Numbered from the stretch's first letter, positions 1 to 7,173 are shown. The stretch: 9,627 bases of DNA from Holosporales bacterium (GCA_003542655.1 DPKF01000080.1:1-9627); one strand, 5' to 3'. Numbers and translations are program-made. The notes: generated by a model from the letters alone, not told the origin.

Positions 1-40
1 TCCACCAAATCAGTGGCCCTCTATATTGATCCTACCGCAC
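1..40. mobile_element. Possible end of an insertion sequence (IS21-like terminal sequence), cut by the window edge
   Basis: Read on the minus strand, this stretch contains ATCAATATAGAGGGCCACTG followed by ATTTGGTGGA. As I recall them, multiple-terminal-repeat ends of IS21-family elements have a similar GGTCAATTTAGAGGGCCAC-type core. Only one copy is visible, no transposase is in the window, and the outer boundary lies beyond position 1. This is a resemblance only, so confidence is low. Confidence 0.15.
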
Positions 41-280
41 AATATTTAAAAATAAGTTAACGGAATACAAAAAATAATTGGATTAATATTTTTTGAAGCA
101 CATAGCGCCAAACATCTCCACCAAGCGATCCACGGCTATCCAGTTTATCCTGTCATAACTTTAATCCCGAATTGGGCTTATGAACATTTTACACGAAATA
201 CGCATCTTAACGACAGGTTCAAATTTCGGGGTGCATGATGACATGCTGTTAAATTTGACAACATAATGAGTAGAATCTCT
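1..280. other. Non-coding or degenerate region downstream of potH
   Basis: I recognise no gene here. In a canonical potFGHI operon the second permease gene, potI, would begin just after potH on the minus strand, but all three minus-strand frames are broken by stops in this stretch. The longest plus-strand open stretch runs from about 56 to 238 (about 60 codons), has no ATG near its beginning and resembles nothing I know. A minus-strand open stretch of 28 codons begins at an ATG around 264 without a ribosome binding site. An 8-base direct repeat, TCCACCAA, lies at 1-8 and 117-124, and a weak 5-bp hairpin (GCATG/CATGC) at 233-246. The region could be intergenic sequence or decayed mobile DNA. 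Confidence 0.5.
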
Positions 281-1192
281 TTAGTCTATTTTTTGTTTGC
301 GCTGGAAAATCATAACCGGTATAACCAGCGTTAAGACAATTGTAAAGCCCAGGGCACAAGCAAGGGGCCAGTCGCGATTATTGAAAAATTCCCACCATAA
401 GGCGCGCCCAATTGTTAAGGTTTCAGGGCCACCCAGAAGCTCAGGAATAACAAATTCGCCAATAGCTGGCATAAAAACAAGAATACATCCTGTATAAATG
501 CCAGGTCTGGATAGGGGGATGATAATATTCCAAAATGTTCTATTGGGGGTTGCGCCCAAATCAGAAGCGGCTTCGCTGTAGCTTTCGTCAATTTTATCCA
601 GGCTTGTGTATATTGGTAAAACCATAAAGGGTAAGTAACAATATACAATACCTAAACAAACAGCATATGCATTATCTAGCATATGTAGGGGAGAAGTGAT
701 GACGTTTAAAGAAATTAATAGTTGATTAATTATACCGCTTCCACTAAGCATGTTCATCCACGCATACACGCGCACCAAAAAAGACGTCCAGAAGGGAAGC
801 ATCACAAGTAATAGCAGAATGTATTGGTATTTTTCATCTGTTTTATAAATACCATAAGCCATCATATAGCCTAGGCAAAGTGTTATAAATGTAGATACGA
901 AAGCAAGGCCAATGGAGGATGCAAAGGCATCAATATAAAACTTGTCTGTAAAAATTTTGATATAGTTTTTTAAAGTAACTGTAAATTGAAAAATACCATC
1001 TTGTGGGGATTCTAATATATCAGTAAAGGGCGGTAGGGCAATTGTTGCTTGTGTGAAACTAATTTTAAATATAATCAGTAATGGTAGTGCTAAAAAAATA
1101 ATTAGCCATAAATATGGAGTATAAAAGGCAACATCTTTATACAGATATTCTTTAATGTATAGCTTAATTTTTAAACGTAGATCATGCATCAT
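281..1192 (-). CDS. potH: Putrescine/spermidine-type ABC transporter permease PotH
   Basis: This is an inner-membrane permease subunit of a polyamine importer; PotH normally pairs with PotI to form the channel energised by PotG. The 303-residue product has about six hydrophobic segments, near residues 25-45, 90-114, 124-142, 168-194, 229-252 and 276-296. The cytoplasmic EAA loop that docks the ATPase lies near 207-227 (SEAASDLGA). The stretches PFMVLPIYTSL, GEFVIPELLGGP and EFFNNRDWP closely resemble E. coli PotH as I remember it, and the length is close to the 317 residues of that protein. The ATG at 1192 overlaps the potG stop in an ATGA arrangement, so translation is probably coupled; a second ATG at 1189 is an equally plausible start. 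There is no Shine-Dalgarno sequence of its own. No potI follows within the window. Confidence 0.93.
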   Translation of the reverse strand: MMHDLRLKIKLYIKEYLYKDVAFYTPYLWLIIFLALPLLIIFKISFTQATIALPPFTDILESPQDGIFQFTVTLKNYIKIFTDKFYIDAFASSIGLAFVSTFITLCLGYMMAYGIYKTDEKYQYILLLLVMLPFWTSFLVRVYAWMNMLSGSGIINQLLISLNVITSPLHMLDNAYAVCLGIVYCYLPFMVLPIYTSLDKIDESYSEAASDLGATPNRTFWNIIIPLSRPGIYTGCILVFMPAIGEFVIPELLGGPETLTIGRALWWEFFNNRDWPLACALGFTIVLTLVIPVMIFQRKQKID

Positions 1193-2340
1193 GATGATAG
1201 AATTACACTGTTGTCAGCCCCCCACGTTAAGTATACTTCGTCATCCCACTTAACGTCACGTTCTGATAGTCTTAACAAATTTGGCAAAGCAGCCTGCATG
1301 ATATCACCTGATGGAACCTCTACATAATAAACCGACATATCACCAAGATAGGCTATTTCTTTTACAAAGCCTTTTACACAATTTGCATTTTTATTTTTTG
1401 GTTCTTGTAAGCTAATTTTAACTTTTTCAGGCCTAATCGCAACGGCAACCCGGGTTCCAAGTGGTAAAATTTGACTATCTGTTACACGTAATGTTATGCC
1501 TTCTAATTCTGGGGAATCTATATCAACATAATCATCTGTTTGCTCTACAACAACACCTTCTATAATATTCATAGAACCTATAAATTCAGCAACATAGCGT
1601 GATTGAGGGTATTCGTAAATGTCATGAGGCGCACCAATTTGCCTGATGTGCCCCTCGTCCATAATGGCCATACGTGTTGACATTGTCATGGCCTCTTCTT
1701 GATCATGGGTTACCATGATAAAGGTTACTCCTAAACTTTCTTGAATATTAACCAGCTCAAATTGCGTTTGCTCTCGTAGATTTTTATCAAGGGCAGCAAG
1801 CGGCTCGTCAAGTAATAATAATTTAGGGCGCTTGACCAGACTTCTGGCTAAAGCCACGCGTTGGCGTTGACCACCAGACATTTGATGTGGTTTTCTATCT
1901 TCAAACTGTTCCATACGTACCAAACGTAAGGCATCCATAACACGTTCATAAATTTGGGTTTTTGAAAAATTATCTTGCTGCAAGCCAAAAGCGATATTTT
2001 GGTAAACGGTCATATGGGGGAAAAGTGCATAAGACTGAAACATCATATTAACGGGACGCTTATAGGCAGGCACATTGGTGACATCAATACCATCTATATA
2101 AATATGTCCGTGGGTCGGTTGTTCAAAACCAGCAAGCATGCGCAGCAATGTTGTTTTACCGCAACCAGACCCACCAAGAAGCGAAAAAAATTCGCCCTTA
2201 TAAATAGATAGGCTAACGTCTTTTACTGCCTGAACAGGCCCGAAATTTTTAACAAGACCATCAATTTCAATATAAGGATCAGCCGTTGAGCTTTGCCAGG
2301 GTTCTAACTGTCTTGATCTGTTAATTATGCGTGGTGCCAC
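1189..2340 (-). CDS. potG: Putrescine/spermidine-type ABC transporter ATP-binding protein PotG
   Basis: This is the cytoplasmic ATPase of the polyamine importer. In the 383-residue product, Walker A is GGSGCGKTT (56-64), the Q-loop is at Q102 in MMFQSYALFPHM, the signature is MSGGQ (154-158), Walker B is LLLLDEP (174-180), the D-loop is LAALD and the switch histidine is H212. A TOBE-type regulatory domain follows from about residue 250, with the conserved AIRPEK. The stretch GFEQP...NMMFQSYALFPHMTV and the length point to PotG (377 residues in E. coli) rather than generic PotA. The start is GTG at 2340: an in-frame stop lies four codons upstream and the next methionine is far inside the domain, so GTG is the only sensible start. 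No clear ribosome binding site precedes it. It overlaps potH by 4 nt. Confidence 0.94.
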   Translation of the reverse strand: MAPRIINRSRQLEPWQSSTADPYIEIDGLVKNFGPVQAVKDVSLSIYKGEFFSLLGGSGCGKTTLLRMLAGFEQPTHGHIYIDGIDVTNVPAYKRPVNMMFQSYALFPHMTVYQNIAFGLQQDNFSKTQIYERVMDALRLVRMEQFEDRKPHQMSGGQRQRVALARSLVKRPKLLLLDEPLAALDKNLREQTQFELVNIQESLGVTFIMVTHDQEEAMTMSTRMAIMDEGHIRQIGAPHDIYEYPQSRYVAEFIGSMNIIEGVVVEQTDDYVDIDSPELEGITLRVTDSQILPLGTRVAVAIRPEKVKISLQEPKNKNANCVKGFVKEIAYLGDMSVYYVEVPSGDIMQAALPNLLRLSERDVKWDDEVYLTWGADNSVILSS

Positions 2341-2376
2341 AGTCGATATCTATAATAGTTATAAGATTATAATAAG

Positions 2377-2385
2377 AGTATACCA
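2377..2385 (-). promoter_or_regulatory. Candidate extended -10 promoter element for potGH
   Basis: On the minus strand the sequence reads TGGTATACT, a TGn extension plus a 5/6 match to TATAAT, about 37 nt before the potG GTG. A perfect TATAAT lies a little closer, at 2366-2371. Neither has a good -35 box at normal spacing. This is a prediction from sequence only. Confidence 0.35.
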
Positions 2386-2386
2386 C

Positions 2387-2423
2387 AAATAAATTGCGTG
2401 AGCGAAGTCGTCAATATTTATTT
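2387..2423 (-). terminator. Weak stem-loop after grpE, possible terminator
   Basis: About 22 nt after the grpE stop, the minus strand can fold AAATAA-AT-ATTG against CAAT-TTATTT around a 15-nt loop, with a 2-nt bulge. The 3' arm itself is T-rich. The stem is nearly all A-T and so weak, and it abuts the candidate potG promoter. It may separate grpE from potGH, but the call is uncertain. Confidence 0.25.
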
Positions 2424-2444
2424 CGTTTCTAATTTAAAATATAC

Positions 2445-2981
2445 CTATTTTTTAGCGACAGATACCAATGATGGCCGAAGTAATCTATCGTGCATTGTAT
2501 AACCGTGTTGCATAATATCAACTATTTTGCCTGGCTCTACTTCATGCTTTTCTACTTCAATCATGGCTTGATGTAGATTTGGATTAAATGTTTTATTGTC
2601 AGGATCCACTTTTCTAACGCCCTGGCGATCAAATGCATTGTGCATTTCTCTTTTTATCATCTCAACGCCTTCAATAAACGCTTTCATGGAATCTGACAAA
2701 GTTTCCTTATCTTCTATACTTTCTAATGCTTTTTCTAAGAAATCTGTAATGCCAATCATATCACGTGCAAATTGCGTTGCTGCATATTTTAAGGCATCCT
2801 CTTTTTCTTTTTCAAAGCGACGTCTTAAATTTTCACATTCGGCAACCGATCGTAGCCACTGATCTTTCATAGCGATGAGCTGTTCTTCCAATGTAGGTTC
2901 TGCGATTTGTGGTGAACCGTCTGCCTTACTTCTATCAGCATCAATTTCTAAAGTTTCAGTTTGTTGGTTGTCGTCAATCAT
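2445..2981 (-). CDS. grpE: Nucleotide exchange factor GrpE
   Basis: GrpE is the cytoplasmic co-chaperone that releases ADP from DnaK and resets the Hsp70 cycle. The 178-residue product has a charged, probably disordered N-terminus (1-28), a long helical coiled-coil region (about 30-95, including CENLRRRFEKEKEDA), and the C-terminal beta-rich domain that contacts DnaK. The family signature is visible in FNPNLHQAM (132-140) and GYTMHDRLLRPSLVSVAK (160-177). The length is typical for a proteobacterial GrpE. The ATG at 2981 is preceded by AAAGGA at 2994-2999, 11 nt away, which supports this start. hrcA, a common upstream partner, is absent; the upstream neighbour is ccmE, 110 nt away on the same strand. 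A separate promoter is predicted in that gap. Confidence 0.97.
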   Translation of the reverse strand: MIDDNQQTETLEIDADRSKADGSPQIAEPTLEEQLIAMKDQWLRSVAECENLRRRFEKEKEDALKYAATQFARDMIGITDFLEKALESIEDKETLSDSMKAFIEGVEMIKREMHNAFDRQGVRKVDPDNKTFNPNLHQAMIEVEKHEVEPGKIVDIMQHGYTMHDRLLRPSLVSVAKK

Positions 2982-3015
2982 GATACATTAGATCCTTTTA
3001 TATTTTGCTGAATAC

Positions 3016-3044
3016 ATTTTAACGAAATACCTTGAAATTAGCAA
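3016..3044 (-). promoter_or_regulatory. Predicted sigma-70-type promoter of grpE
   Basis: On the minus strand there is TTGCTA (-35, 3039-3044), a 17-bp spacer and TAAAAT (-10, 3016-3021; 5/6 consensus). The expected transcript start, near 3009, leaves about a 28-nt leader before the grpE ATG. I do not see a convincing heat-shock sigma-32 pattern or a CIRCE element. Spacing and match are good, but there is no experimental support. Confidence 0.5.
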
Positions 3045-3048
3045 GGTA
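3028..3048. promoter_or_regulatory. Perfect inverted repeat overlapping the grpE -35 box
   Basis: TACCTTG-N7-CAAGGTA has 7-bp perfect arms at 3028-3034 and 3042-3048. It overlaps the predicted -35 box (3039-3044) and much of the spacer of the grpE promoter. It lies upstream of the predicted transcript start, so it suits a protein operator better than an RNA hairpin. There is no U-tract on the minus-strand transcript, which argues against a terminator for ccmE. Confidence 0.35.
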
Positions 3049-3061
3049 ATATAAAGCTATT

Positions 3062-3082
3062 GTGCAAAAATGAATTTTGCAC
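3062..3082 (-). terminator. Stem-loop just after ccmE, possible weak terminator
   Basis: GTGCAAAA (3062-3069) and TTTTGCAC (3075-3082) form a perfect 8-bp stem with a 5-nt loop, starting 9 nt after the ccmE stop on the minus strand. The distal flank is AATAGCTTTATATT, only loosely T-rich, so termination may be inefficient or the hairpin may instead protect the 3' end of the ccmE transcript. Confidence 0.4.
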
Positions 3083-3091
3083 CTTAAAGTA

Positions 3092-3502
3092 TTATTCTTT
3101 TTCTGTGCATGCTTTTGGCATATATTTTTCATCATGTTTTGCTAAAATTTTACGGCCATAAAAAATATCACGATCTTTTGAAAAACATCCTTCTATGACA
3201 ACACCTTGGTTATCTTTAAATAAAGGCGGTAGCGGTGCTTTTGTTTGCACTGTTATTTCAGCGTCTTCATCAAACACAATAAATGAGTGTTGATGACCGT
3301 CGTGCCTCAGTGTGTGTGGCTTGATACGGCCGCCTAGGCGAAATGTATTCATAGTATTTTTTTGATAATTTTTAATTTTTGAAGGGGTGACAAAAAAACT
3401 GATGTCATTTTTATAGGCACTTATAATAATTAACGCAATGCTACAAATCATTAAAAAAATGAGTATTAAAAAAGATAATCGATTTTTCTGTTTTTTTGTC
3501 AT
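3092..3502 (-). CDS. ccmE: Cytochrome c maturation haem chaperone CcmE
   Basis: CcmE is a membrane-anchored periplasmic protein that covalently binds haem and passes it on for attachment to apocytochrome c (system I). The 136-residue product has one N-terminal membrane anchor (about 8-29) and an OB-fold-like domain with FRLGGRI (54-60), FIVFDEDAEI and LPPLFKDNQGVVIEG. The signature is LAKHDEKYMP, where H123 is the expected covalent haem ligand and Y127 the conserved axial tyrosine (H130 and Y134 in E. coli). The C-terminal tail is short (KACTEKE). The ATG at 3502 lacks a clear Shine-Dalgarno sequence but places the anchor correctly. No other ccm gene is in the window; the neighbours are grpE downstream and the divergent secA. 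The gene fits the cytochrome oxidase genes functionally but is not in their operon. Confidence 0.95.
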   Translation of the reverse strand: MTKKQKNRLSFLILIFLMICSIALIIISAYKNDISFFVTPSKIKNYQKNTMNTFRLGGRIKPHTLRHDGHQHSFIVFDEDAEITVQTKAPLPPLFKDNQGVVIEGCFSKDRDIFYGRKILAKHDEKYMPKACTEKE

Positions 3503-3660
3503 ATGCTGGTTTTTTATAGCGTTTTCAAAAGTGGTTTATTGTTTATGATACTGTCATAGCGGCTTTTGAAGCTAGGCTCTTTTTAATTTTGATAAAGCAG
3601 TAATAAGCAAAAGGGCATGATAAAAAAACAATAAAATGTAAAAAATATGTATCTTACTGT

Positions 3661-3689
3661 CACGCTTAAAGACTTTACGAATAAGCGTG
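3661..3689. repeat. Inverted repeat in the ccmE-secA divergent region
   Basis: CACGCTTA (3661-3668) and TAAGCGTG (3682-3689) are perfect 8-bp arms around 13 nt. They lie about 100 nt upstream of secA and upstream of its predicted promoter, and no T-run follows on either side, so a terminator is unlikely. The repeat could be a binding site for a dimeric regulator or part of an untranslated RNA. No function can be assigned. Confidence 0.35.
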
Positions 3690-3708
3690 CAAGTCATCTT
3701 AAGTCCTC

Positions 3709-3737
3709 TGGAAATTTAAGGAGAGATGCGCTATACT
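3709..3737 (+). promoter_or_regulatory. Candidate secA promoter
   Basis: TGGAAA (3709-3714, 4/6 match to TTGACA), a 17-bp spacer and TATACT (3732-3737, 5/6 match to TATAAT) would start transcription near 3744, about 44 nt before secA. A perfect TATAAT at 3751-3756 is an alternative -10 but lacks a matching -35 at 16-19 bp. Either or both could act. Confidence 0.4.
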
Positions 3738-3748
3738 TTTAAAGTATA
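3732..3748. promoter_or_regulatory. Perfect 17-bp palindrome over the secA -10 region
   Basis: TATACTTT-T-AAAGTATA is a perfect palindrome with one central base, and it covers the candidate -10 of secA. A related core, CTTTAAAG, recurs at 3771-3778, where it overlaps the Shine-Dalgarno AAAGG (3775-3779) of secA. It may be an operator, or it may be chance in AT-rich promoter DNA. Confidence 0.3.
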
Positions 3749-3787
3749 TTTATAATGCTTAATTAATAAACTTTAAAGGCGAGATGC

Positions 3788-6499
3788 ATGTTAGCACACA
3801 TAATCAAAAAAATCATTGGCTCTAATAATGATAGATTGTTGAAAAGAAATCAAAAATTAGTCGATCAAATTAATGCTTATGAACCTGCTTTTGAAGCTCT
3901 TTCTGATGCTGATTTAAAAGAAAAAACGAATGAATTTAAAGGCAGATTAAATGCAGGTGAAACTTTAGATGATTTGTTGCCAGAAGCCTTTGCAGTTGTT
4001 CGTGAGGCATCAAAGCGTGTTTTTAAAATGCGTCATTTTGATGTTCAAATGCATGGTGGTATCGCCCTTCATCAAGGCACTTTAATTGAAATGAAAACGG
4101 GTGAAGGTAAAACGCTTGTTGCCACACTCCCCCTTTACTTGAATGCTTTAACCGGAAAAGGCGTCCATCTTGTAACGGTTAACGATTATTTGGCAAAACG
4201 TGATGCGTTAACAATGGGTAAATTGTACGAATTTTTAGGGCTATCAATAGGCTATATCATTCACGGTTTGAATGATAGCACACGACGCACCCATTACGGT
4301 GCAGATATAACTTATGGTACAAACCATGAATTTGGGTTTGATCTTTTGCGCGACAATATGAAATTTCGCTTGTCAGATATGGTAATGCGCCCGTTTAATT
4401 TCGCGATTGTGGATGAAGTTGATAGCATTTTAATTGATGAAGCCAGAACGCCTTTAATTATATCTGGGGCTGCTGAAGATTCTTCAGAATTATATAAGTC
4501 TATCAATGACCTAATGTCAATTGTGACAACTGAGGATTATGAAAAAGATGAAAAACAGCGCAACATCACCTTAACAGAATCGGGTATTGAAAAAATAGAG
4601 AAAGAGCTATTTTTCCGTAAAATTGCACAAGGTGAATCATTATATGACATGCAAAATGTTGGCCTTGTGCACCATATAAATTGTGCATTGAAGGCCCATA
4701 AATTGTTCACACGCGACACAGATTATATTGTAAAAGATGGTAAAGTGATTATTATTGATGAGTTTACAGGCCGCATGATGGATGGTCGTCGTTATTCCGA
4801 CGGTCTTCACCAAGCAATTGAGGCAAAAGAAGGCGTCAATATTGAACAAGAAAACCAAACGCTTGCCTCCATCACCTATCAGAATTTTTTCAGAATGTAT
4901 CCTAAACTATCGGGAATGTCGGGTACAGTTATTACGGAAGCTGATGAATTTGAAGAAATTTATAAATTACGTGCTGTTGAAGTGCCCACAAATGTACCGG
5001 TTATTCGTTTAGATAGCGATGATGAAGTTTATTTAACAGCGGCGGAAAAATATAAAGCCCTTATTAAGCAAATTAAGGAATGTTTTGAGCGTAAGCAACC
5101 TGTTTTAGTTGGAACAGTCAGCATTGAAAGATCCGAATTTTTATCAAGTCTTTTGACGCAAGAAAAAATTCCACATAAGGTTTTAAACGCTCGTTATCAT
5201 GAACAAGAAGCCTTTATCGTGGCTGAAGCCGGTGTCCCTGGATCTATTACCATTGCAACAAACATGGCGGGGCGCGGTACAGATATTAAACTTGGTGGAA
5301 ACCTTGAAATGCGTATAGAGCGTGAAACAGATGGTATGGAAGACGGGCCTGAAAAAGATAAAGCAATTGAAAAAATCACTGCAGATAATCAGATAAAACA
5401 TCAAGAAGCACTGGCTGCTGGCGGTTTATTTGTGATTGGAACTGAACGGCATGAAAGCCGCCGTATCGACAATCAACTTCGTGGTCGTACGGGTCGTCAA
5501 GGTGACCCAGGCGCATCTAAATTTTTCATTTCTTTAGAAGATGATTTGATGCGTATTTTTGGTTCGGATAATATGGCTAACTTACTGCGCAAAATGGGGG
5601 CTCAGGAAGGTGAAGTTATTTCGCATTCTTGGATGAATAAAGCCCTTGCACGTGCACAGCAAAAAGTTGAAGCACGTAACTTTGATATGCGTAAGCACCT
5701 GTTAAAATATGATGATGTCATGAATGACCAACGTAAAGTTATTTACGGGCAACGTCGCGATATTATGGGGTCTGATGATATATCCGCAGAAGTTGCAGAA
5801 CTTTATGAAGATACTTTAAACGCCGTTATTGATACATCGCTACCGCCAGAAACATTACCCGATCTTTGGGATGTTAAGACCTTTCATGAAGAAGTACGTA
5901 GAATATTTAAACTTGATATACCTATACAACAATGGATTGATACGGATGGTTTATCACAACGTGAAATTTTTGTTCGTATTGAAAAAGAATTTAAAGAACA
6001 TATGGACGCAAAAGAAAGCACAATGGGGGCCGATATGTTGCGCCGCGTTGAGAAAGATACCTTATTGCGTGTTTTAGATTCACAGTGGAAAAACCATTTA
6101 TTAGCTTTGGATCATTTGCGTCAAGGTATAAATTTACGTGCTTACGCACAAGGCAACCCGTTAAACGAATATAAGCGCGAAGCATTTGCATTATTTCAAA
6201 CAATGATGATTGGATTAAAAGAAGAATTCACACTAACAATGGCCCATATGAATGCAACACCAATTTCATCTTATGAAGAAATTGAATCCGCATTACTTCC
6301 TGAAATTGATTTTTCTAAACTAGCTGAGTTAACGCCAGGTTCAACAGAATCAAAATTTAATGCAGAAGAGCTGACGAAAGCTATTGGTCATTTAAAGGCA
6401 TCTATTGCTGCACAGAAGGATAAGATTCGTCGCAATGACCCTTGTTATTGTGGCTCTGGCAAAAAATATAAACATTGTCATGGCAGTGCTGAAGCTTAA
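3788..6499 (+). CDS. secA: Preprotein translocase ATPase SecA
   Basis: SecA is the motor that pushes unfolded preproteins through SecYEG at the inner membrane. The 903-residue product has the family's full length (901 in E. coli) and near-identical numbering. NBD1 has Walker A MKTGEGKT (102-109, K108) and DEVDS beginning at D209, followed by EARTPLIISG. The preprotein-binding region follows. NBD2 contains MAGRGTD (493-499) and RGRTGRQGD (565-573). The helical scaffold and two-helix finger region contain LDSQWKNHLLALDHLRQG. The C-terminal zinc site is C886, C888, C897 and H898 in CYCGSGKKYKHCH, used for SecB and phospholipid contact. The ATG at 3788 follows AAAGGCGAG, 8 nt after the AAAGG core. 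It is divergent from ccmE and appears to head a cluster with the next two genes. No secM-like leader is evident. Confidence 0.98.
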   Translation: MLAHIIKKIIGSNNDRLLKRNQKLVDQINAYEPAFEALSDADLKEKTNEFKGRLNAGETLDDLLPEAFAVVREASKRVFKMRHFDVQMHGGIALHQGTLIEMKTGEGKTLVATLPLYLNALTGKGVHLVTVNDYLAKRDALTMGKLYEFLGLSIGYIIHGLNDSTRRTHYGADITYGTNHEFGFDLLRDNMKFRLSDMVMRPFNFAIVDEVDSILIDEARTPLIISGAAEDSSELYKSINDLMSIVTTEDYEKDEKQRNITLTESGIEKIEKELFFRKIAQGESLYDMQNVGLVHHINCALKAHKLFTRDTDYIVKDGKVIIIDEFTGRMMDGRRYSDGLHQAIEAKEGVNIEQENQTLASITYQNFFRMYPKLSGMSGTVITEADEFEEIYKLRAVEVPTNVPVIRLDSDDEVYLTAAEKYKALIKQIKECFERKQPVLVGTVSIERSEFLSSLLTQEKIPHKVLNARYHEQEAFIVAEAGVPGSITIATNMAGRGTDIKLGGNLEMRIERETDGMEDGPEKDKAIEKITADNQIKHQEALAAGGLFVIGTERHESRRIDNQLRGRTGRQGDPGASKFFISLEDDLMRIFGSDNMANLLRKMGAQEGEVISHSWMNKALARAQQKVEARNFDMRKHLLKYDDVMNDQRKVIYGQRRDIMGSDDISAEVAELYEDTLNAVIDTSLPPETLPDLWDVKTFHEEVRRIFKLDIPIQQWIDTDGLSQREIFVRIEKEFKEHMDAKESTMGADMLRRVEKDTLLRVLDSQWKNHLLALDHLRQGINLRAYAQGNPLNEYKREAFALFQTMMIGLKEEFTLTMAHMNATPISSYEEIESALLPEIDFSKLAELTPGSTESKFNAEELTKAIGHLKASIAAQKDKIRRNDPCYCGSGKKYKHCHGSAEA

Positions 6500-6504
6500 T
6501 ATTG

Positions 6505-7173
6505 ATGTCTTTTCCTTATAAGATTGTTGATTTAACGCATAAACTGACGGAAAAAACACCCTCCTGGACAGGTGGGTGCGGCTATAAACAAGAGATCAAA
6601 CTGGATTACGATCAGTGTGACACGGATATAAAATTTCGTGTGCAACAACTAAAAATGTACTGCGGGATTGGCACACATATTGATGCGCCGGCGCATTGTG
6701 TTCCCGGTGGCGCAACGGTTGAAGCGCTTAACTTAAATGATTTGTGCGCGCCGCTTATCGTTGTTGATGTTTCATCAAAAATGCATGAACGTTATACGAT
6801 CACCGTTGCTGATTTACAGTCTATAAACAGTTCATTTCAAAACGCATTTGTTCTGATTAAAACGGGGTGGGGCAAGTGTTGGGATAACCCAACGCGTTAT
6901 CATAATAATCATATTTTTCCATCTGTATCAGGTGATGCAGCTAAATTTTTAGTCGAACAGGGTATTAAAGGCCTTGGCATTGATACACTGTCTCCAGACC
7001 GACCTGAAGATGGCTTTCCGGTTCATAATGCCATATTGGGTTCAGGAAAATATATTGTTGAAAATGTCTTTATCCCTGACGATTTACCATTATTAGGATG
7101 TTATGTCATGGCTTTACCAGCAAAATTAAGTGGCTGTACTGAAGGACCTGTGCGACTGGTGGCGCTGTTTTAA
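6505..7173 (+). CDS. Cyclase family protein (kynurenine formamidase-like metal hydrolase fold)
   Basis: This is a probable cytoplasmic metal-dependent hydrolase of the cyclase family (Pfam PF04199), which includes kynurenine formamidase, isatin hydrolase and polyketide cyclases. The substrate cannot be read from sequence. The 222-residue product has the family length. Its motif is GIGTHIDAPAH (54-64), supplying metal-site residues H58, D60 and H64, and a second conserved block is DTLSPDRPEDGFPVHNAIL with H174, then E186 in IVENV. The first histidine of the usual HxGTHxDxPxH motif is glycine here (G54). From memory this occurs in a subfamily with GIGTHMDAPAHC, so it need not mean loss of activity. 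The ATG at 6505 is 5 nt after the secA stop; an adjacent upstream TTG at 6502 is possible but less likely. The ribosome binding site is weak, so coupling to secA translation is probable. Confidence 0.85.
   Translation: MSFPYKIVDLTHKLTEKTPSWTGGCGYKQEIKLDYDQCDTDIKFRVQQLKMYCGIGTHIDAPAHCVPGGATVEALNLNDLCAPLIVVDVSSKMHERYTITVADLQSINSSFQNAFVLIKTGWGKCWDNPTRYHNNHIFPSVSGDAAKFLVEQGIKGLGIDTLSPDRPEDGFPVHNAILGSGKYIVENVFIPDDLPLLGCYVMALPAKLSGCTEGPVRLVALF

Noticed and set aside
210..232. A GGTTCAAAT stretch resembling a tRNA T-loop
   Set aside because: The flanking bases do not form a 5-bp T-stem, and no anticodon or acceptor stem can be drawn around it.
56..238. A roughly 60-codon plus-strand open stretch as a gene
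   Set aside because: It has no ATG near the start, no ribosome binding site and no recognisable similarity; I treat it as non-coding or remnant sequence.
1975..2862. Open frames of about 80 codons on the plus strand, at 1975-2211 and 2596-2862
   Set aside because: They are antisense to the conserved cores of potG and grpE and resemble no protein.
2982..3091. CIRCE element or sigma-32 promoter for grpE
   Set aside because: No TTAGCACTC-N9-GAGTGCTAA is present and the CCTTGCTA/TAAAAT pair fits a sigma-70 pattern better than a heat-shock one.
4312..6203. Several 60-80-codon frames inside secA on both strands
   Set aside because: secA is full length with all motifs in frame; these are overlaps without ribosome binding sites or recognisable domains.
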